The notes: generated by a model from the sequence alone, not told the origin. Positions 40,103-49,594 are shown, counted from the stretch's first letter. The stretch: 64,000 bases of DNA from Salmonirosea aquatica (GCF_009296315.1 NZ_WHLY01000002.1:6422501-6486500), one strand, 5' to 3'. Program-made: numbers and translations.

Positions 40103-40867
40103 TCAAAGCTCCTTCCGGTCCGCAGGTGGCAGCTTTTCCTGTCTGGCCAGGTCGTCCAGCCAACGCATGCGGTAGGCATTCATGGCCGTCTTGCCCAGGC
40201 TGTCGATGAGCCGGTAGTTGACCACCAGCCCCACGGCGGCTCCCACGCCGGGGATGAGCTGGGCCATCTTGGCCAGGTCGATGTAGTCGCGGTACTCGAG
40301 CTGGAAGGTGAGCCAGTCAAACTGGTTGATGTCGTCGGGCAGGAGTTGGCTTTGCTCATCCCACCGCTCCATCTGTCCATACACCTCCCGACGCCGCTCC
40401 TGGCTCGAAAAAGCCAGCTGGAAAATGTGCAGAATGTAGAGCCGCTCGCGGTAGTCGTCGATGGGGTACCCGTAAAGGGCCGCTATTTCGAATAGCATTT
40501 TCATTTTGATGGCCAGCAGCAGCGGGAAGTCGGCCATCGCCAGCCAGAAGCCCCCCGCGCCAGTGAGCGCACCTTCAGTCGCCCCGGTTTTCTTATAAAA
40601 TCCGATCCGATCCCGCACGTCTGCCTCGCGCACTTGCAAAGACGCATCGGTGTCCGGCAGGCGGGTGGTGTACCCCGCGCCGTAGAGTACTCCCCGGGTC
40701 ATCTGCTTAATGGTCGCCGTTACGGCCTGGTGTACCTTGGCGGGTATGATGCGATTGAGGCGCCGCTGCACCGCCTTGGCCAGCCGGTTGGCTGCCGACG
40801 GGGGGCGCTGCATTTTTTGCTGCCACTGCAGCAGCTCGTGCCGGGTGAGTTCTTCGTAAAGCGTCAT
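40103..40867 (-). CDS. EcsC family protein
   Basis: 254 residues. LTRHELLQWQQKMQRPPSAANRLAKAVQ at the N-terminus and the central GATEGALTGAGGFWLAMADFPLLLAIKMKML with QLIPGVGAAVGLVVNYRLIDSLG are typical of the EcsC family (PF12787). Two glycine-rich hydrophobic segments may associate with the membrane. EcsC is named after the third gene of a Bacillus ABC transporter operon, but stand-alone members have no established function. The gene has its own start region and stands apart from its neighbours. Confidence 0.87.
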   Translation of the reverse strand: MTLYEELTRHELLQWQQKMQRPPSAANRLAKAVQRRLNRIIPAKVHQAVTATIKQMTRGVLYGAGYTTRLPDTDASLQVREADVRDRIGFYKKTGATEGALTGAGGFWLAMADFPLLLAIKMKMLFEIAALYGYPIDDYRERLYILHIFQLAFSSQERRREVYGQMERWDEQSQLLPDDINQFDWLTFQLEYRDYIDLAKMAQLIPGVGAAVGLVVNYRLIDSLGKTAMNAYRMRWLDDLARQEKLPPADRKEL

Positions 40868-41096
40868 GGTGTTTTGAAATCAAGGTACCTTGGTAGGGCA
40901 AGGTCACTCAATATACTACTTTTCAGGTCAGTCGCTTTGCTTTTTTTCTCTTTTGACAGGTCATGTCAACCCTTTTCAAAACAGAACCGTGTACGGCTTA
41001 TATCCAGCCTGAGCCCAATCAAACGGTGGAAATTTGAAATAAAGGATTCAAAAGCTATATTTCAATCTGATTCTGGATTCAAAAACCCTACCCCTT

Positions 41097-41897
41097 ATGC
41101 ATAAAACACTTTACGCCTTGTCACTCCTGGCGGTCGGCTGCACCCAACAGCCCGCTGAACAGGCAAAAAATCCCTTCTCCTCCGGCCAATGGATAGACCT
41201 GAGCTACGAATTTTCGGACGAAACCCCGTACTGGCCCACCAGCGGGCCCTTTCGCCTGAATACGGATTTCGAAGGCATCACCCCCGGCGGGTATTACTAT
41301 TCGGCCTACAACTTCTGCGCGGCCGAACACGGGGGTACCCACCTGGATGCGCCGGTCCATTTTGCCGAGGGTAAGTGGAGTACTGAGCAAATCCCCCTGG
41401 AAAACCTGACGGGCGATGCTGTCGTAATCGATGTTTCAGAAAAAGCCCGTACCAATTCGGATTACCAGGTTACCGTCGGCGATATTGAAGCCTGGGAAAA
41501 AACCAACGGCCCGATTCCCGACCAGGCGATCGTTTTGTTTCGGACGGGGCATGGTACCTTGTATCCGGATGCCAAAAATTATTTAGGTACCGACGAACGG
41601 GGCGCGGAAGCCGTAGCCAAACTACATTTTCCGGGCATCGATCCGGAGGCGGCCGAGTGGCTCGTGGGTAACCGGAAAATCAAAGCCGTAGGGATCGACA
41701 CCGCCAGCATCGACTTCGGCCAGTCGAAGGACTTTAAAACCCACCAGCTATTTTACGGGGCCAACATCCCGGGTTTTGAGAATGTCGCCAATCTGGATAA
41801 GGTACCCACGAAAGGGGCGTATGTGGTGGCTCTTCCCATGAAGATAAAAGGCGGCAGCGGGGCACCGCTGAGAATCGTTGCCTGGTTGCAGGATTGA
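41097..41897 (+). CDS. Cyclase family (kynurenine-formamidase-like) lipoprotein
   Basis: 266 residues. The leader MHKTLYALSLLAVGC has a lipobox (LAVGC), so the protein is probably lipid-anchored in the envelope. HGGTHLDAPVHF is the metal-binding HxGTHxDxPxH motif of the cyclase family PF04199, which includes metal-dependent amidases such as KynB and isatin hydrolase. VGIDTASIDFG and the C-terminal GGSGAPLRIVAWL are also conserved. The substrate is uncertain; an amide or cyclic imide hydrolase of the periplasm is the best reading. Confidence 0.9.
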   Translation: MHKTLYALSLLAVGCTQQPAEQAKNPFSSGQWIDLSYEFSDETPYWPTSGPFRLNTDFEGITPGGYYYSAYNFCAAEHGGTHLDAPVHFAEGKWSTEQIPLENLTGDAVVIDVSEKARTNSDYQVTVGDIEAWEKTNGPIPDQAIVLFRTGHGTLYPDAKNYLGTDERGAEAVAKLHFPGIDPEAAEWLVGNRKIKAVGIDTASIDFGQSKDFKTHQLFYGANIPGFENVANLDKVPTKGAYVVALPMKIKGGSGAPLRIVAWLQD

Positions 41898-42007
41898 GTA
41901 CCTACCCTACCTTTCACAAAGTAAAAAAAACGAATTAGCAACCGGGTAGGGATTCGGCAGAGAAATACGTGAGATTTGACCTCTGATAATACGCAATCAA
42001 CGAAGGT

Positions 42008-44782
42008 ATGAGCCGCCTTGCATTCTGTCTGCTATTTTTTATCGCGGCCTGCGGTACTACCCCCGCCCAGACGGCCTCGCCCCAGCAGTCCTTGAATCAA
42101 TACGTGGCTTTTCTGAACCAGTCGGTGGAAGAGGTAATCCGCCGGTTCGACATGGTGCGCGCTTACCAGGAAGATGTGACCCGTTATCGGAACAAGCCTG
42201 ATTTCCTGTTGAGGTTGGCTTCTTCGGGGCCGTTGGAAGAATTTTATTACCAAAAAGCCTTGGCGGGCAGCGGACTGACCGCCAGCGAAAAACAACACCT
42301 CAACGCCGGTACCGAAGCGCTCTGGCAGCTGCTCACCCAACTAGATCAAACCGGCAAAGCCCTGGAAACCTACGTCCGGCTGAAAAACTACCAGAACGAC
42401 AATCTTCGCCAGTCCGATCAATTGATTAGCGAAATGCAGGCTCATTTTTTGGCGTTCAGCCGGGATAAAACCGCGCTTTTTGAGCAGATTCAGAGCGTGT
42501 ACCGTCATTACCTACCGACCTCGCCTACCGACCCCTACCTGGCCACCGAAAAAGATATGGAGCAAATCCTACTGAGTCAGCAGCAACTACTCGATTCGCT
42601 GCCGTACTACCTGCAGGAAGATCAACCCACCGTATGGCCTGTGGACCGGGTGCAGGCAAGTATGCTGGCCGATGAAAAATGGTTGGGTACTTTTGGTAAG
42701 GCTCAATCAAAAATTGCCTACCCTGCTTCCGATATGGTGAATGCTTTCAAATCGGAACTCCTGGCCATACAGGCCGTAAAGCAGCGAGCCATTGACGAAA
42801 ACACCTATGCCGCCCGGCAGTCGGCCCACTATGGCAATGGGGTTTATCTGTCGTTGATCAAACAGTACAATCAGGGTCTGCTGGGCATTCATCGCAGTTT
42901 TGTCCTGTACAGCAAATCGGCCCGTCCGCTACTCGACTATCCGTCGTATAGCCCAGTCTTTACACCGCAGTCTTCCCAATCGGTCGCTCCGACCACAGCC
43001 CGGACGGTACCTTTTCAAGACAAACCCCGTCCCGACTTTACCCTCAAACCGTCCGCCACTCCGGCTTCCCGCGCGCTGTTTGAAACCCTGAATGGCTACG
43101 TGGAATGGATCAATGAGTCGCTGCGGCAGATGCATACCTTACAGGTACTTGTGCGCAACTATCAGCAGTCGGCCGAATATTACCGTGATCCGGCCCGCGC
43201 TTCGCAACGGGCAAACCTCACGTATTCCCACGAGGACTTTAAGGTACCTCTTTCGGCCTATCAGCTCCTGATGACCCACAGCACATCCTTACCCGGACCG
43301 TACCGCACGGCGGTTCAGGATCAGGCGGAGGTACTTAGGAGTATGTTACAGGAAATGGATGGCCTGAGCATTGAGTTGATTTCGTACACCCGTGAAAAAC
43401 AGTATTTGCAGGATCGATTGACCCGTTCCGATGCCATACTGAACCGTTACGCCCATCTGTTCGATACGTTCGATCAAAAGAAAGAGCAGCTATATACCGA
43501 CATCAGGCGCATTTATGAAAGCTACCCGGCAGCTAGTCCCACCAGTTCGTGGCAGGTAGCCGGGCATGCTTTACAGCGTACGCTGGATGAGGATCATGAA
43601 ATTTTGTTTGGCGTAAAAGGGTACCTGAAAGGGGAAGCCAATCAGCTACCCGGCACCACCCGGGCAGAAACCAGCGCCCGGCAACTGATTGCCGATGAGT
43701 ACCAGAACCTGAAGGGGTTGCCGCGCTATGGGCGGAGTAATGGCCTGTGTCCCTACTCGCCCTACGAAGACCTGGCCGAGAACACATCCCGTTTCGCTGG
43801 CATGGCACAGGCCGTCAAGCCCGTCCCGGCCAATTATACCCGGCACCCGTACGAATCCTTTTACTACTTCTACAACAATGAGCTGGTTTATCAGTACAAC
43901 AAGTTCAGCGAACTGGCGGCCGGGAAAAACATCCTGTTGCTCAAAGCAGTTCGACAACCCGACCTCTTCATTCTCCAACGCTTTCCTGCCCGGGCGGCAG
44001 TAGCGGCCAACACCCGACCTTCCGCCAAGCAAGGGGTACCTGACAACAAGCCGATTGTAGAAAACAAACCAGCCGAAAAACTTTCCGGGAAGCCCGCGAA
44101 TGAATCCATCGCAGCAATTGATCCACAAAAGCCACAGATAGTTCGCGACACGGTTTATATAAAAGAAACCCGGGTAGATACCGTTTACATCGACCGAACC
44201 GATCAGCGGGAGGTCACGCGTTCCTTGGCCGGTTTTGCAGCGAACAACATGATTTTGCTGCTGGATGTGTCGGGATCAATGGATTCGCCGGTCAAACTAC
44301 CTTTGCTGAAGCGCTCCATCAAATCGTTGCTCCCGCTGCTCCGTCCCGAGGATCAACTCTCGATCGTGGTGTATTCGGGCAAGGCCCGGATTGCCCTTAA
44401 ACCTACCTCGGGCGCCGAAACGGCCATGATCGCCCGGGTCATCGACCAACTCAGCTCGACCGGCGAAACGGATGGAAACGGCGGGCTCACGCTGGCTTAC
44501 AAGGTAGCCAACAAACAATACATCCGGGCGGGAAACAACCGGATTATTCTGGCCACCGATGGCGAGTTTCCCGTCAGCAATGAAGTACTTCAACTGATTG
44601 ACGAGAACGCCCGCCAGGATATTTTTCTGACGGTATTTACTTTTGGTCGAAATCCGTTTATGGGGAAAAATCTCAAAAAACTCAGTCAGGCAGGCAGGGG
44701 TACCTATACCCACGTTACCGACCAAACGGCTGATTTGCAGCTTATTCTGGAAGCCCAGGCGAAGCAGGTACCTTCTAAATAA
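42008..44782 (+). CDS. Large secreted protein with C-terminal von Willebrand A domain
   Basis: 924 residues. A signal peptide with possible lipobox (LLFFIAACG) is followed by two related helical regions, each beginning with an LNQYVAFLNQSVEEVIRRF/LNGYVEWINESLRQM-like helix (near residues 28 and 360), so the first part appears internally duplicated. The VWA domain starts NMILLLDVSGSMDS (MIDAS DxSxS) near residue 750, with the Thr/Asp partners in STGETDG and ATDGEF. VWA domains bind metal and partner proteins. No protease or channel domain is visible, and the function is unknown. Confidence 0.85.
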   Translation: MSRLAFCLLFFIAACGTTPAQTASPQQSLNQYVAFLNQSVEEVIRRFDMVRAYQEDVTRYRNKPDFLLRLASSGPLEEFYYQKALAGSGLTASEKQHLNAGTEALWQLLTQLDQTGKALETYVRLKNYQNDNLRQSDQLISEMQAHFLAFSRDKTALFEQIQSVYRHYLPTSPTDPYLATEKDMEQILLSQQQLLDSLPYYLQEDQPTVWPVDRVQASMLADEKWLGTFGKAQSKIAYPASDMVNAFKSELLAIQAVKQRAIDENTYAARQSAHYGNGVYLSLIKQYNQGLLGIHRSFVLYSKSARPLLDYPSYSPVFTPQSSQSVAPTTARTVPFQDKPRPDFTLKPSATPASRALFETLNGYVEWINESLRQMHTLQVLVRNYQQSAEYYRDPARASQRANLTYSHEDFKVPLSAYQLLMTHSTSLPGPYRTAVQDQAEVLRSMLQEMDGLSIELISYTREKQYLQDRLTRSDAILNRYAHLFDTFDQKKEQLYTDIRRIYESYPAASPTSSWQVAGHALQRTLDEDHEILFGVKGYLKGEANQLPGTTRAETSARQLIADEYQNLKGLPRYGRSNGLCPYSPYEDLAENTSRFAGMAQAVKPVPANYTRHPYESFYYFYNNELVYQYNKFSELAAGKNILLLKAVRQPDLFILQRFPARAAVAANTRPSAKQGVPDNKPIVENKPAEKLSGKPANESIAAIDPQKPQIVRDTVYIKETRVDTVYIDRTDQREVTRSLAGFAANNMILLLDVSGSMDSPVKLPLLKRSIKSLLPLLRPEDQLSIVVYSGKARIALKPTSGAETAMIARVIDQLSSTGETDGNGGLTLAYKVANKQYIRAGNNRIILATDGEFPVSNEVLQLIDENARQDIFLTVFTFGRNPFMGKNLKKLSQAGRGTYTHVTDQTADLQLILEAQAKQVPSK

Positions 44783-44823
44783 TAGCAGTTTGGCAGCTAG
44801 GGCTTGTTAGCCGATTCGCTAAC

Positions 44824-45678
44824 TCAATCTCGTTTCCTGATCAGCCCCTCCTGCACCACGGAGGCTACCAACTGCCCCTGCTGATCGAACACGCTGCCCC
44901 GGGTGAAGCCGCGCGCATTAGAGGCGCTGGGGCTATCGAGTGCATAAAGCAGCCACTCATCGATGCGAAAAGAGCGGTGAAACCACATGGCGTGGTCCAG
45001 GCTGGCGAGGAACAGTTCGTTGGGTTTTACCTTATCCCAATGGGGCAAGGTAGCGGTAGTCAGCAGATTATAATCGGAGGCATAAGCCAGAATCGCCTGG
45101 TGCAGCCGGATGTCGTCGGGTAGCTCGCCCTTGGCCTTCACCCACACGTGCCGAAACGGCGCGTACTCCTTACCCGACATCGGGTTCAACTTTTCGACCG
45201 GGCGAAATTCCAACGGCCGGGGAAAGGTGAGACTCCGGTAAATTTCCGGAGCTGCTTCTTTGAATACCTCCGCGAGCTTCTCGTCCGACACCAGCATGTC
45301 GGGCGAAGGTACATTGGGCATACTGATCTGATGGTCCAACCCTTCCTGCACCGACTGAAACGACGCGCCCATGCTGAAAATGGGGGTACCTTTCTGGATC
45401 GCGACAACGCGGCGGGTGGAGAAACTCCCCCCGTCCCGGATGCGGTCGACTTCATAAATGATCGGCTGGCTGATATCACCCGCTAGAATGAAATAGGCCT
45501 GCATGGAATGTACCAGCCGGTCGTCGGGTACGGTACGCTGACAGGCGTTCAGGGCCTGCGCCAGTACCTGTCCGCCAAACACCCGTTTCCAGGGCGCCTG
45601 GTAATTGGCCCCCCGATAAATATTTTCCTCAATTTTTTCGAGGTTAAGAAGGTCGATCAATTCCTGGACGTTGGTCAT
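44824..45678 (-). CDS. tesB: Acyl-CoA thioesterase II
   Basis: 284 residues forming a double hot-dog thioesterase. YQAPWKRVFGGQVLAQAL and HSMQAYFILAGDISQPIIYEV are TesB signatures. The second half contains LASLDHAMWFHRSFRIDEWLLY, with the family's Asp-His, and SNARGFTRGSVFDQQGQLVASVVQEGL at the end. It hydrolyses medium- and long-chain acyl-CoA in the cytoplasm. It lies upstream of and on the same strand as nothing obviously related; the next gene (rluF) is also on the minus strand. Confidence 0.93.
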   Translation of the reverse strand: MTNVQELIDLLNLEKIEENIYRGANYQAPWKRVFGGQVLAQALNACQRTVPDDRLVHSMQAYFILAGDISQPIIYEVDRIRDGGSFSTRRVVAIQKGTPIFSMGASFQSVQEGLDHQISMPNVPSPDMLVSDEKLAEVFKEAAPEIYRSLTFPRPLEFRPVEKLNPMSGKEYAPFRHVWVKAKGELPDDIRLHQAILAYASDYNLLTTATLPHWDKVKPNELFLASLDHAMWFHRSFRIDEWLLYALDSPSASNARGFTRGSVFDQQGQLVASVVQEGLIRKRD

Positions 45679-45735
45679 TTTGGGGCTATTGGCTGTTAGC
45701 CATTGGCTGATGGCTTAATGATTATTATAAGTTAT

Positions 45736-46488
45736 TTATTCGCTATCAAGATAAGAGCCTTCCTCGGTCTTGGTGGAGTTGGCGATCATGCGGTTGATCT
45801 CCTCCATTTCCCGAGGCGTCAGATTCCGCCATTTTCCGACGGGAAGGTTATCGAGTGTCACGTTCATGATGCGCACCCGTTTGAGACGGGTTACCGAATA
45901 ACCCAGGTAGGTGCACATGCGTCGGATCTGGCGATTCAGGCCCTGAGTCAAAATAATTCGGAAAGTATGGCGGCTTAGTTGCTCCACCAAGCACTTTTGC
46001 GTCACCGTATCCAGAATAGGTACCCCATTCTGCATTTTCCTGATAAATTCGGCCGTAATCGGCCGATCCACGGCCACTTCGTACTCTTTCTCATGTTGAT
46101 TGCCAGCCCGCAGGATTTTGTTCACAATATCGCCATTGCTCGTCAAAAAGATGAGTCCTTCGGAGGGTTTATCCAGCCGGCCTATTGGGAATATGCGCTC
46201 AGGATGATGGATGTAATCAATAATATTTCCCTTGATGTGGCGCTCCGTGGTGCAGGTAATGCCCACAGGTTTATTGAACGCAATATATACCTCGGCTTTC
46301 TTTTGAGGGTTGATCGATTTTCCCCCTACCCTTACCTCATCGGCTGATGTTGCTTTATCACCCAGCACGGCTACGCGTCCGTTAATAGTGACCTTGCCCT
46401 GTTCGATCCACTTATCCGCTTCCCGCCTCGAGCAGAATCCTGTCTCGCTGATGAATTTGTTTAGCCGGGTACCTTGCTCCTGTTCCAT
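45736..46488 (-). CDS. rluF: 23S rRNA pseudouridine synthase RluF
   Basis: 250 residues from the ATG at 46488, chosen because the longer frame overlaps the preceding gene. An S4 RNA-binding domain (RLNKFISETGFCSRREADKWIEQGKVTING) is followed by the RsuA/RluB-F catalytic domain with GRLDKPSEGLIFLTSNGD (catalytic Asp in GRLDxxSxG). LTQGLNRQIRRMC is also conserved. RluF modifies U2604 of 23S rRNA in Escherichia coli. It lies 14 bp from the end of the GH25 gene, suggesting co-transcription. Confidence 0.9.
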   Translation of the reverse strand: MEQEQGTRLNKFISETGFCSRREADKWIEQGKVTINGRVAVLGDKATSADEVRVGGKSINPQKKAEVYIAFNKPVGITCTTERHIKGNIIDYIHHPERIFPIGRLDKPSEGLIFLTSNGDIVNKILRAGNQHEKEYEVAVDRPITAEFIRKMQNGVPILDTVTQKCLVEQLSRHTFRIILTQGLNRQIRRMCTYLGYSVTRLKRVRIMNVTLDNLPVGKWRNLTPREMEEINRMIANSTKTEEGSYLDSE

Positions 46489-46502
46489 ACCTACCGCATT
46501 GA

Positions 46503-47306
46503 TTATCTTTTTCCGATCTCCTGCCACGTTTCTACATCGTGTAAAAAAACGTTAAAATCTACGTATCCCCTAATTCCGTCCGCCACGCCCCGTTCGCTGT
46601 GCTGCCAGAACAATACGTTGGTACTTTCGGCCAGGTCGTTCAAATGTACCCGGGAGTACCCCGCCAGCCAGAGAGGATATTCGTCAAAATTTCCGGCGAT
46701 GTATTTCTGGTAAAAATGCTCGTTGGTGTAGATGATCGGACGCACCCTGTACTGCTTTTCGATAATACTCAGCCAGTTGCCTACCCCTTTGATGATGATT
46801 TCGGGTGGCTTACCCGCTTCAATTTCCAGATCCAGCACGGGTGGCAAATCACCGGCCTGCATCGTAACCCGCTTAATAAAATTCTCCGCCTGCAAATTGG
46901 AATATACCCTCGGGTTGTAGAAATGGTACGCGCCCCGCCGCATACCCACCCGGCGTGCTTCGCGCCAGTTGCGGGCAAACTCCCGATCGAAATGCGTTGC
47001 ACCTTCGGTAGCTTTGAGGTATACAAAATCGATGCGCACGCTACCGCCCTGTACTTTTTTAAGTTTATCCCAGTCGATACGGGCATTGTGATGCGATACA
47101 TCGATGCCATGAATGGCATAACGCAACGGCAGGCGAATCCCGAAGCTGCGCACGTAAGTCCATTCGTTTTCATTCCGATGGCTCAGCCACCAGATCCCCA
47201 GCGAAACAACCAGCACTACGCCCCCCAAAATAAGCCATCCTTTCAGTGGAAGTGGTGGGTTTCGGGGTGGTTTTGTCAAAATTGTTTTCTTTCGTTTATG
47301 CGCCAT
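46503..47306 (-). CDS. Glycoside hydrolase family 25 muramidase, membrane-anchored
   Basis: 267 residues. A basic N-terminus and one membrane helix (WLILGGVVLVVSLGIWWL) anchor the protein with the catalytic domain outside. HGIDVSHHNARIDW is the GH25 opening with the catalytic-site Asp, and LPPVLDLEIEAG contains the DxE catalytic pair. YLKATEGATHFD and WLAGY are also conserved. It should cleave the muramic acid bond of peptidoglycan. It is the first gene of a pair with rluF. Confidence 0.92.
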   Translation of the reverse strand: MAHKRKKTILTKPPRNPPLPLKGWLILGGVVLVVSLGIWWLSHRNENEWTYVRSFGIRLPLRYAIHGIDVSHHNARIDWDKLKKVQGGSVRIDFVYLKATEGATHFDREFARNWREARRVGMRRGAYHFYNPRVYSNLQAENFIKRVTMQAGDLPPVLDLEIEAGKPPEIIIKGVGNWLSIIEKQYRVRPIIYTNEHFYQKYIAGNFDEYPLWLAGYSRVHLNDLAESTNVLFWQHSERGVADGIRGYVDFNVFLHDVETWQEIGKR

Positions 47307-47322
47307 GCCGGGGCGAAATTAT

Positions 47323-47356
47323 AAAAAAAGCCGCTCCAACAGGAGCGGCTTTTTTT
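47323..47356. terminator. Strong bidirectional terminator after the peroxiredoxin gene
   Basis: Perfect arms AAAAAAAGCCGCTCC / GGAGCGGCTTTTTTT around a 4-nt loop. It lies just beyond the restored peroxiredoxin stop and before the GH25 gene. Confidence 0.9.
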
Positions 47357-47377
47357 ATATTATAATAGTAAAACCGA

Positions 47378-48012
47378 TTATTTGTTGGGCTGTGGTGTGT
47401 AGCGCAAATAAGGTTTAACCATTTTTACTCCCTTCGTGAATTTCTTCTGAGCATCCTCCGTACTGATCGAAGGTACCACGATCACATCGTCACCATCCTG
47501 CCAGTCGGCGGGGTAGCTACAGAGTGGTTGGCGGTAAGTTGCAGGGAATCAATCACACGAAGCAATTCATTGAAATTACGTCCCGTAGAGGCAGGGTACG
47601 TCAGCGTCAGTTTTATTTTCTTATCGGGGCCAATGATGAATACCGAACGTACCGTCGACTTTTCACTGGCGTTAGGGTGGATCATGTCATACAACTCGGC
47701 TACTTTCCGACCTTCGTCGGCAATGAGCGGGAAGTTCACCTCGGTACCATTGACCTCGTTGATGTCGGGCAACCAGCGATTGTGCGAGTCGAGATCGTCT
47801 ACACTTACGGCCAGTACCTTTACCCCCCGCTTCTCAAATTCACCTTTTAAAAGGGCGGTTTTCCCAAGTTCCGTAGTGCAAACAGGGGTAAAATCAGCCG
47901 GATGCGAGAATAGCATTCCCCAGCTGTCACCGAGCCATTCATGAAATTTGATCGGACCTTGCGTTGTATTCGCTTCAAAATCGGGGGCGATATCTCCTAA
48001 TCTAAGTGACAT
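47378..48012 (-). CDS. 1-Cys peroxiredoxin (Prx6/AhpC-TSA family), C-terminus shifted by one base
   Basis: About 211 residues after repair. LGDIAPDFEANTTQGPIKFHEW opens the thioredoxin fold, and SHPADFTPVCTTELG holds the peroxidatic Cys in PxxxTxxC context. The frame listed to 47482 stops early with RMVTM. One extra base in the run at 47510-47513 gives ATPADWQDGDDVIVVPSIST and a normal stop at 47378-47380, so I give that end. The enzyme reduces peroxides and likely protects against oxidative stress. It is monocistronic, with its own terminator. Confidence 0.9.
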
Positions 48013-48204
48013 AATGTTGATTGGTTTTGGGGTTTTAAATTCTATTTAGTAATCTATCAAAGTGATAGACTTTGAGAACACCAACGCCCCTTGTTTCATT
48101 CCCCGTTTCGCTACAATTTATCGGGAGCTGGTCCAAAAAAGGATCCCGACGGTTTTGCCGGAATCTTCTTTTGTGGTGAACAATGTACTACCTGGGGTCG
48201 ATTC

Positions 48205-48260
48205 CGTCAATTGTAAAACAGCCTGACCGCGCTTGTAGCCAGGCTATTTTACAATTGACG
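48205..48260. repeat. Long inverted repeat, 21-base arms
   Basis: CGTCAATTGTAAAACAGCCTG (48205-48225) pairs with its complement at 48240-48260 with one mismatch, leaving a 14-nt loop. It has no T-run on either side. It lies in a 437-bp gene-free stretch between the peroxiredoxin start and the gene at 48451 and could be a transposon remnant or a structured RNA. Confidence 0.65.
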
Positions 48261-48289
48261 GGTTATTCTTTTGGGTTACTTATTTACAT

Positions 48290-48319
48290 GAAAAAGCCCC
48301 TCCTGTGAGGGGCTTTTTC
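48290..48319. terminator. Terminator in the 48.0-48.45 kb gene-free stretch
   Basis: Perfect arms GAAAAAGCCCCTC / GAGGGGCTTTTTC around a 4-nt loop. The A-run and T-run on either side allow termination in both directions; the nearest minus-strand gene ends at 48451. Confidence 0.8.
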
Positions 48320-48450
48320 TGATTCAATTGCTTATTCTATTTTGCTTACAACTCCCGGGAGTCAGGCTTTGTTTGCTCGCTGCTGAAATAATTACACGCG
48401 ATGAGAGCAAGTCCTCGAATAAAGCAGTCAGGCCGCGCAGGCGGCATTTT

Positions 48451-48759
48451 TTATCGGTCGGCGGGCGCAGGGCCAGAGGTTCTGAACGGGTTGTGTAGCC
48501 CGGTCGGTTTGGGTTTTCCTATGCTTTTCCCAGTATCCGGATGGTTACTCGCGGCAGTGACCGGCGGTGAGTCTTTATGAATACGTGGTAGCAGCAAGGC
48601 CAGCAGCAGGCCGGACACAAGGCCAATGACCAGAAAAAAGTTCAGGGTGAGGTCAGGAAAGAAACAGCGAAGCAGCAGGCCCGTAAGGAGCCAGGCGATG
48701 CATGTGGCGAACCATACCCCCACAAAATGGAGGCCATGGTTGAGATGGGAGGGTAACAT
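48451..48759 (-). CDS. Small hypothetical membrane protein
   Basis: 102 residues. Two hydrophobic segments (VGVWFATCIAWLLTGLLL and FFLVIGLVSGLLLALLLP) are followed by a polar, proline-rich tail of about 40 residues. The topology is plausible for a real small inner-membrane protein. I do not recognise the family. It stands alone between two gene-free stretches. Confidence 0.55.
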   Translation of the reverse strand: MLPSHLNHGLHFVGVWFATCIAWLLTGLLLRCFFPDLTLNFFLVIGLVSGLLLALLLPRIHKDSPPVTAASNHPDTGKSIGKPKPTGLHNPFRTSGPAPADR

Positions 48760-49060
48760 ACGCTTTTAGGGTGTGTAAGTATTTGAAAACAAAAATAATA
48801 GAATAACTGAGATTTACATAATATTAGTAATATTTACCTAAAAAGTTGGCCATAATTCATTTTTTTGGAATAGTGTATAAAAAGTGAAACGGCCGGACCG
48901 CTGGATCAGAATCACCTTTCGGGAAAGTTGGGGCGGGATACTTCGCAGTGCTATAAGTCGTAGAAAGTGGGGACGACGCACGTCGTGGAGGCGAAGACTG
49001 TGATCGAAATGCTAAGTAAGCACAGTGCCTGATCGTAAGGCTATGACCAGGCACCGTGGC
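48760..49060. other. Gene-free stretch
   Basis: About 300 bp, AT-rich at 48780-48850. The minus-strand 65-codon frame at 48857-49054 has no coding character. I see no RNA gene or repeat. Confidence 0.5.
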
Positions 49061-49438
49061 TCAGTGATTGTGCTCGGCGTTCAGTTTGGCCTGTAAGGCG
49101 TAAAGCATCGTCATCAGTTCATCAATATCGGCCTGGGTGAATTGGCTGGCTTTCTTCCGGATCGGAGCTTTCATCTTTTCCGCATCGAATATATCGACGG
49201 AATCCTCAAACCCGACGAAATCACGGATAGCGATCCAATCGGACGCGAGCGTATGAGATAGGTCCTTGGGGATGATCAGGTGAAAATAGCCTGCCTGGTT
49301 GGCCAGGGTATGCTTTAATTTTTCCTTATCCCGTTCCAGGTTTTGGATGAGTTGGGTAAGCACGACATCGACATAGATGTTCGATTTTCTGTCCGGGTCG
49401 GGACTAGCCGCCACGGGCTTCTTTCTTCTGAATAGCAT
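49061..49438 (-). CDS. Hypothetical protein
   Basis: 125 residues with a basic start (MLFRRKKPVAASPDP), a helical middle (VDVVLTQLIQNLERDKEKLKHTL) and a C-terminal helix ending ALQAKLNAEHNH. The composition and length look coding, and the stop is close to the strong boundary at 49060. I do not recognise the family. It may belong to the accessory region that continues into the decayed gene at 49.6 kb. Confidence 0.55.
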   Translation of the reverse strand: MLFRRKKPVAASPDPDRKSNIYVDVVLTQLIQNLERDKEKLKHTLANQAGYFHLIIPKDLSHTLASDWIAIRDFVGFEDSVDIFDAEKMKAPIRKKASQFTQADIDELMTMLYALQAKLNAEHNH

Positions 49439-49444
49439 GTCTAG

Positions 49445-49536
49445 AGGGGGACATTAAGTATTAAAATTATGAAGGAGTGGTTATATAATAGGTATTAAAG
49501 TTAATAATTCTTACAATCAATTCTCTCTGTCCCCCT
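49445..49536. repeat. Short inverted repeat bounding an AT-rich spacer
   Basis: AGGGGGACA (49445-49453) and TGTCCCCCT (49528-49536) are perfect complements around 74 AT-rich bases. It lies between the gene at 49061 and the decayed glycosyltransferase. It could be the edge of a lost mobile element or a chance pairing. Confidence 0.35.
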
Positions 49537-49594
49537 TTGATTACCCTGTTTTTAATAAAAATTTAATAGACAATCATCTAATACCCATATAGTA

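Noticed and set aside
40004-40495. Plus-strand 163-codon frame as a gene
   Set aside because: Antisense to the well-supported EcsC family gene.
48857-49054. Minus-strand 65-codon frame as a gene
   Set aside because: Arg/Ser/Pro-rich shadow-like composition, no neighbours in frame and no recognisable motif.
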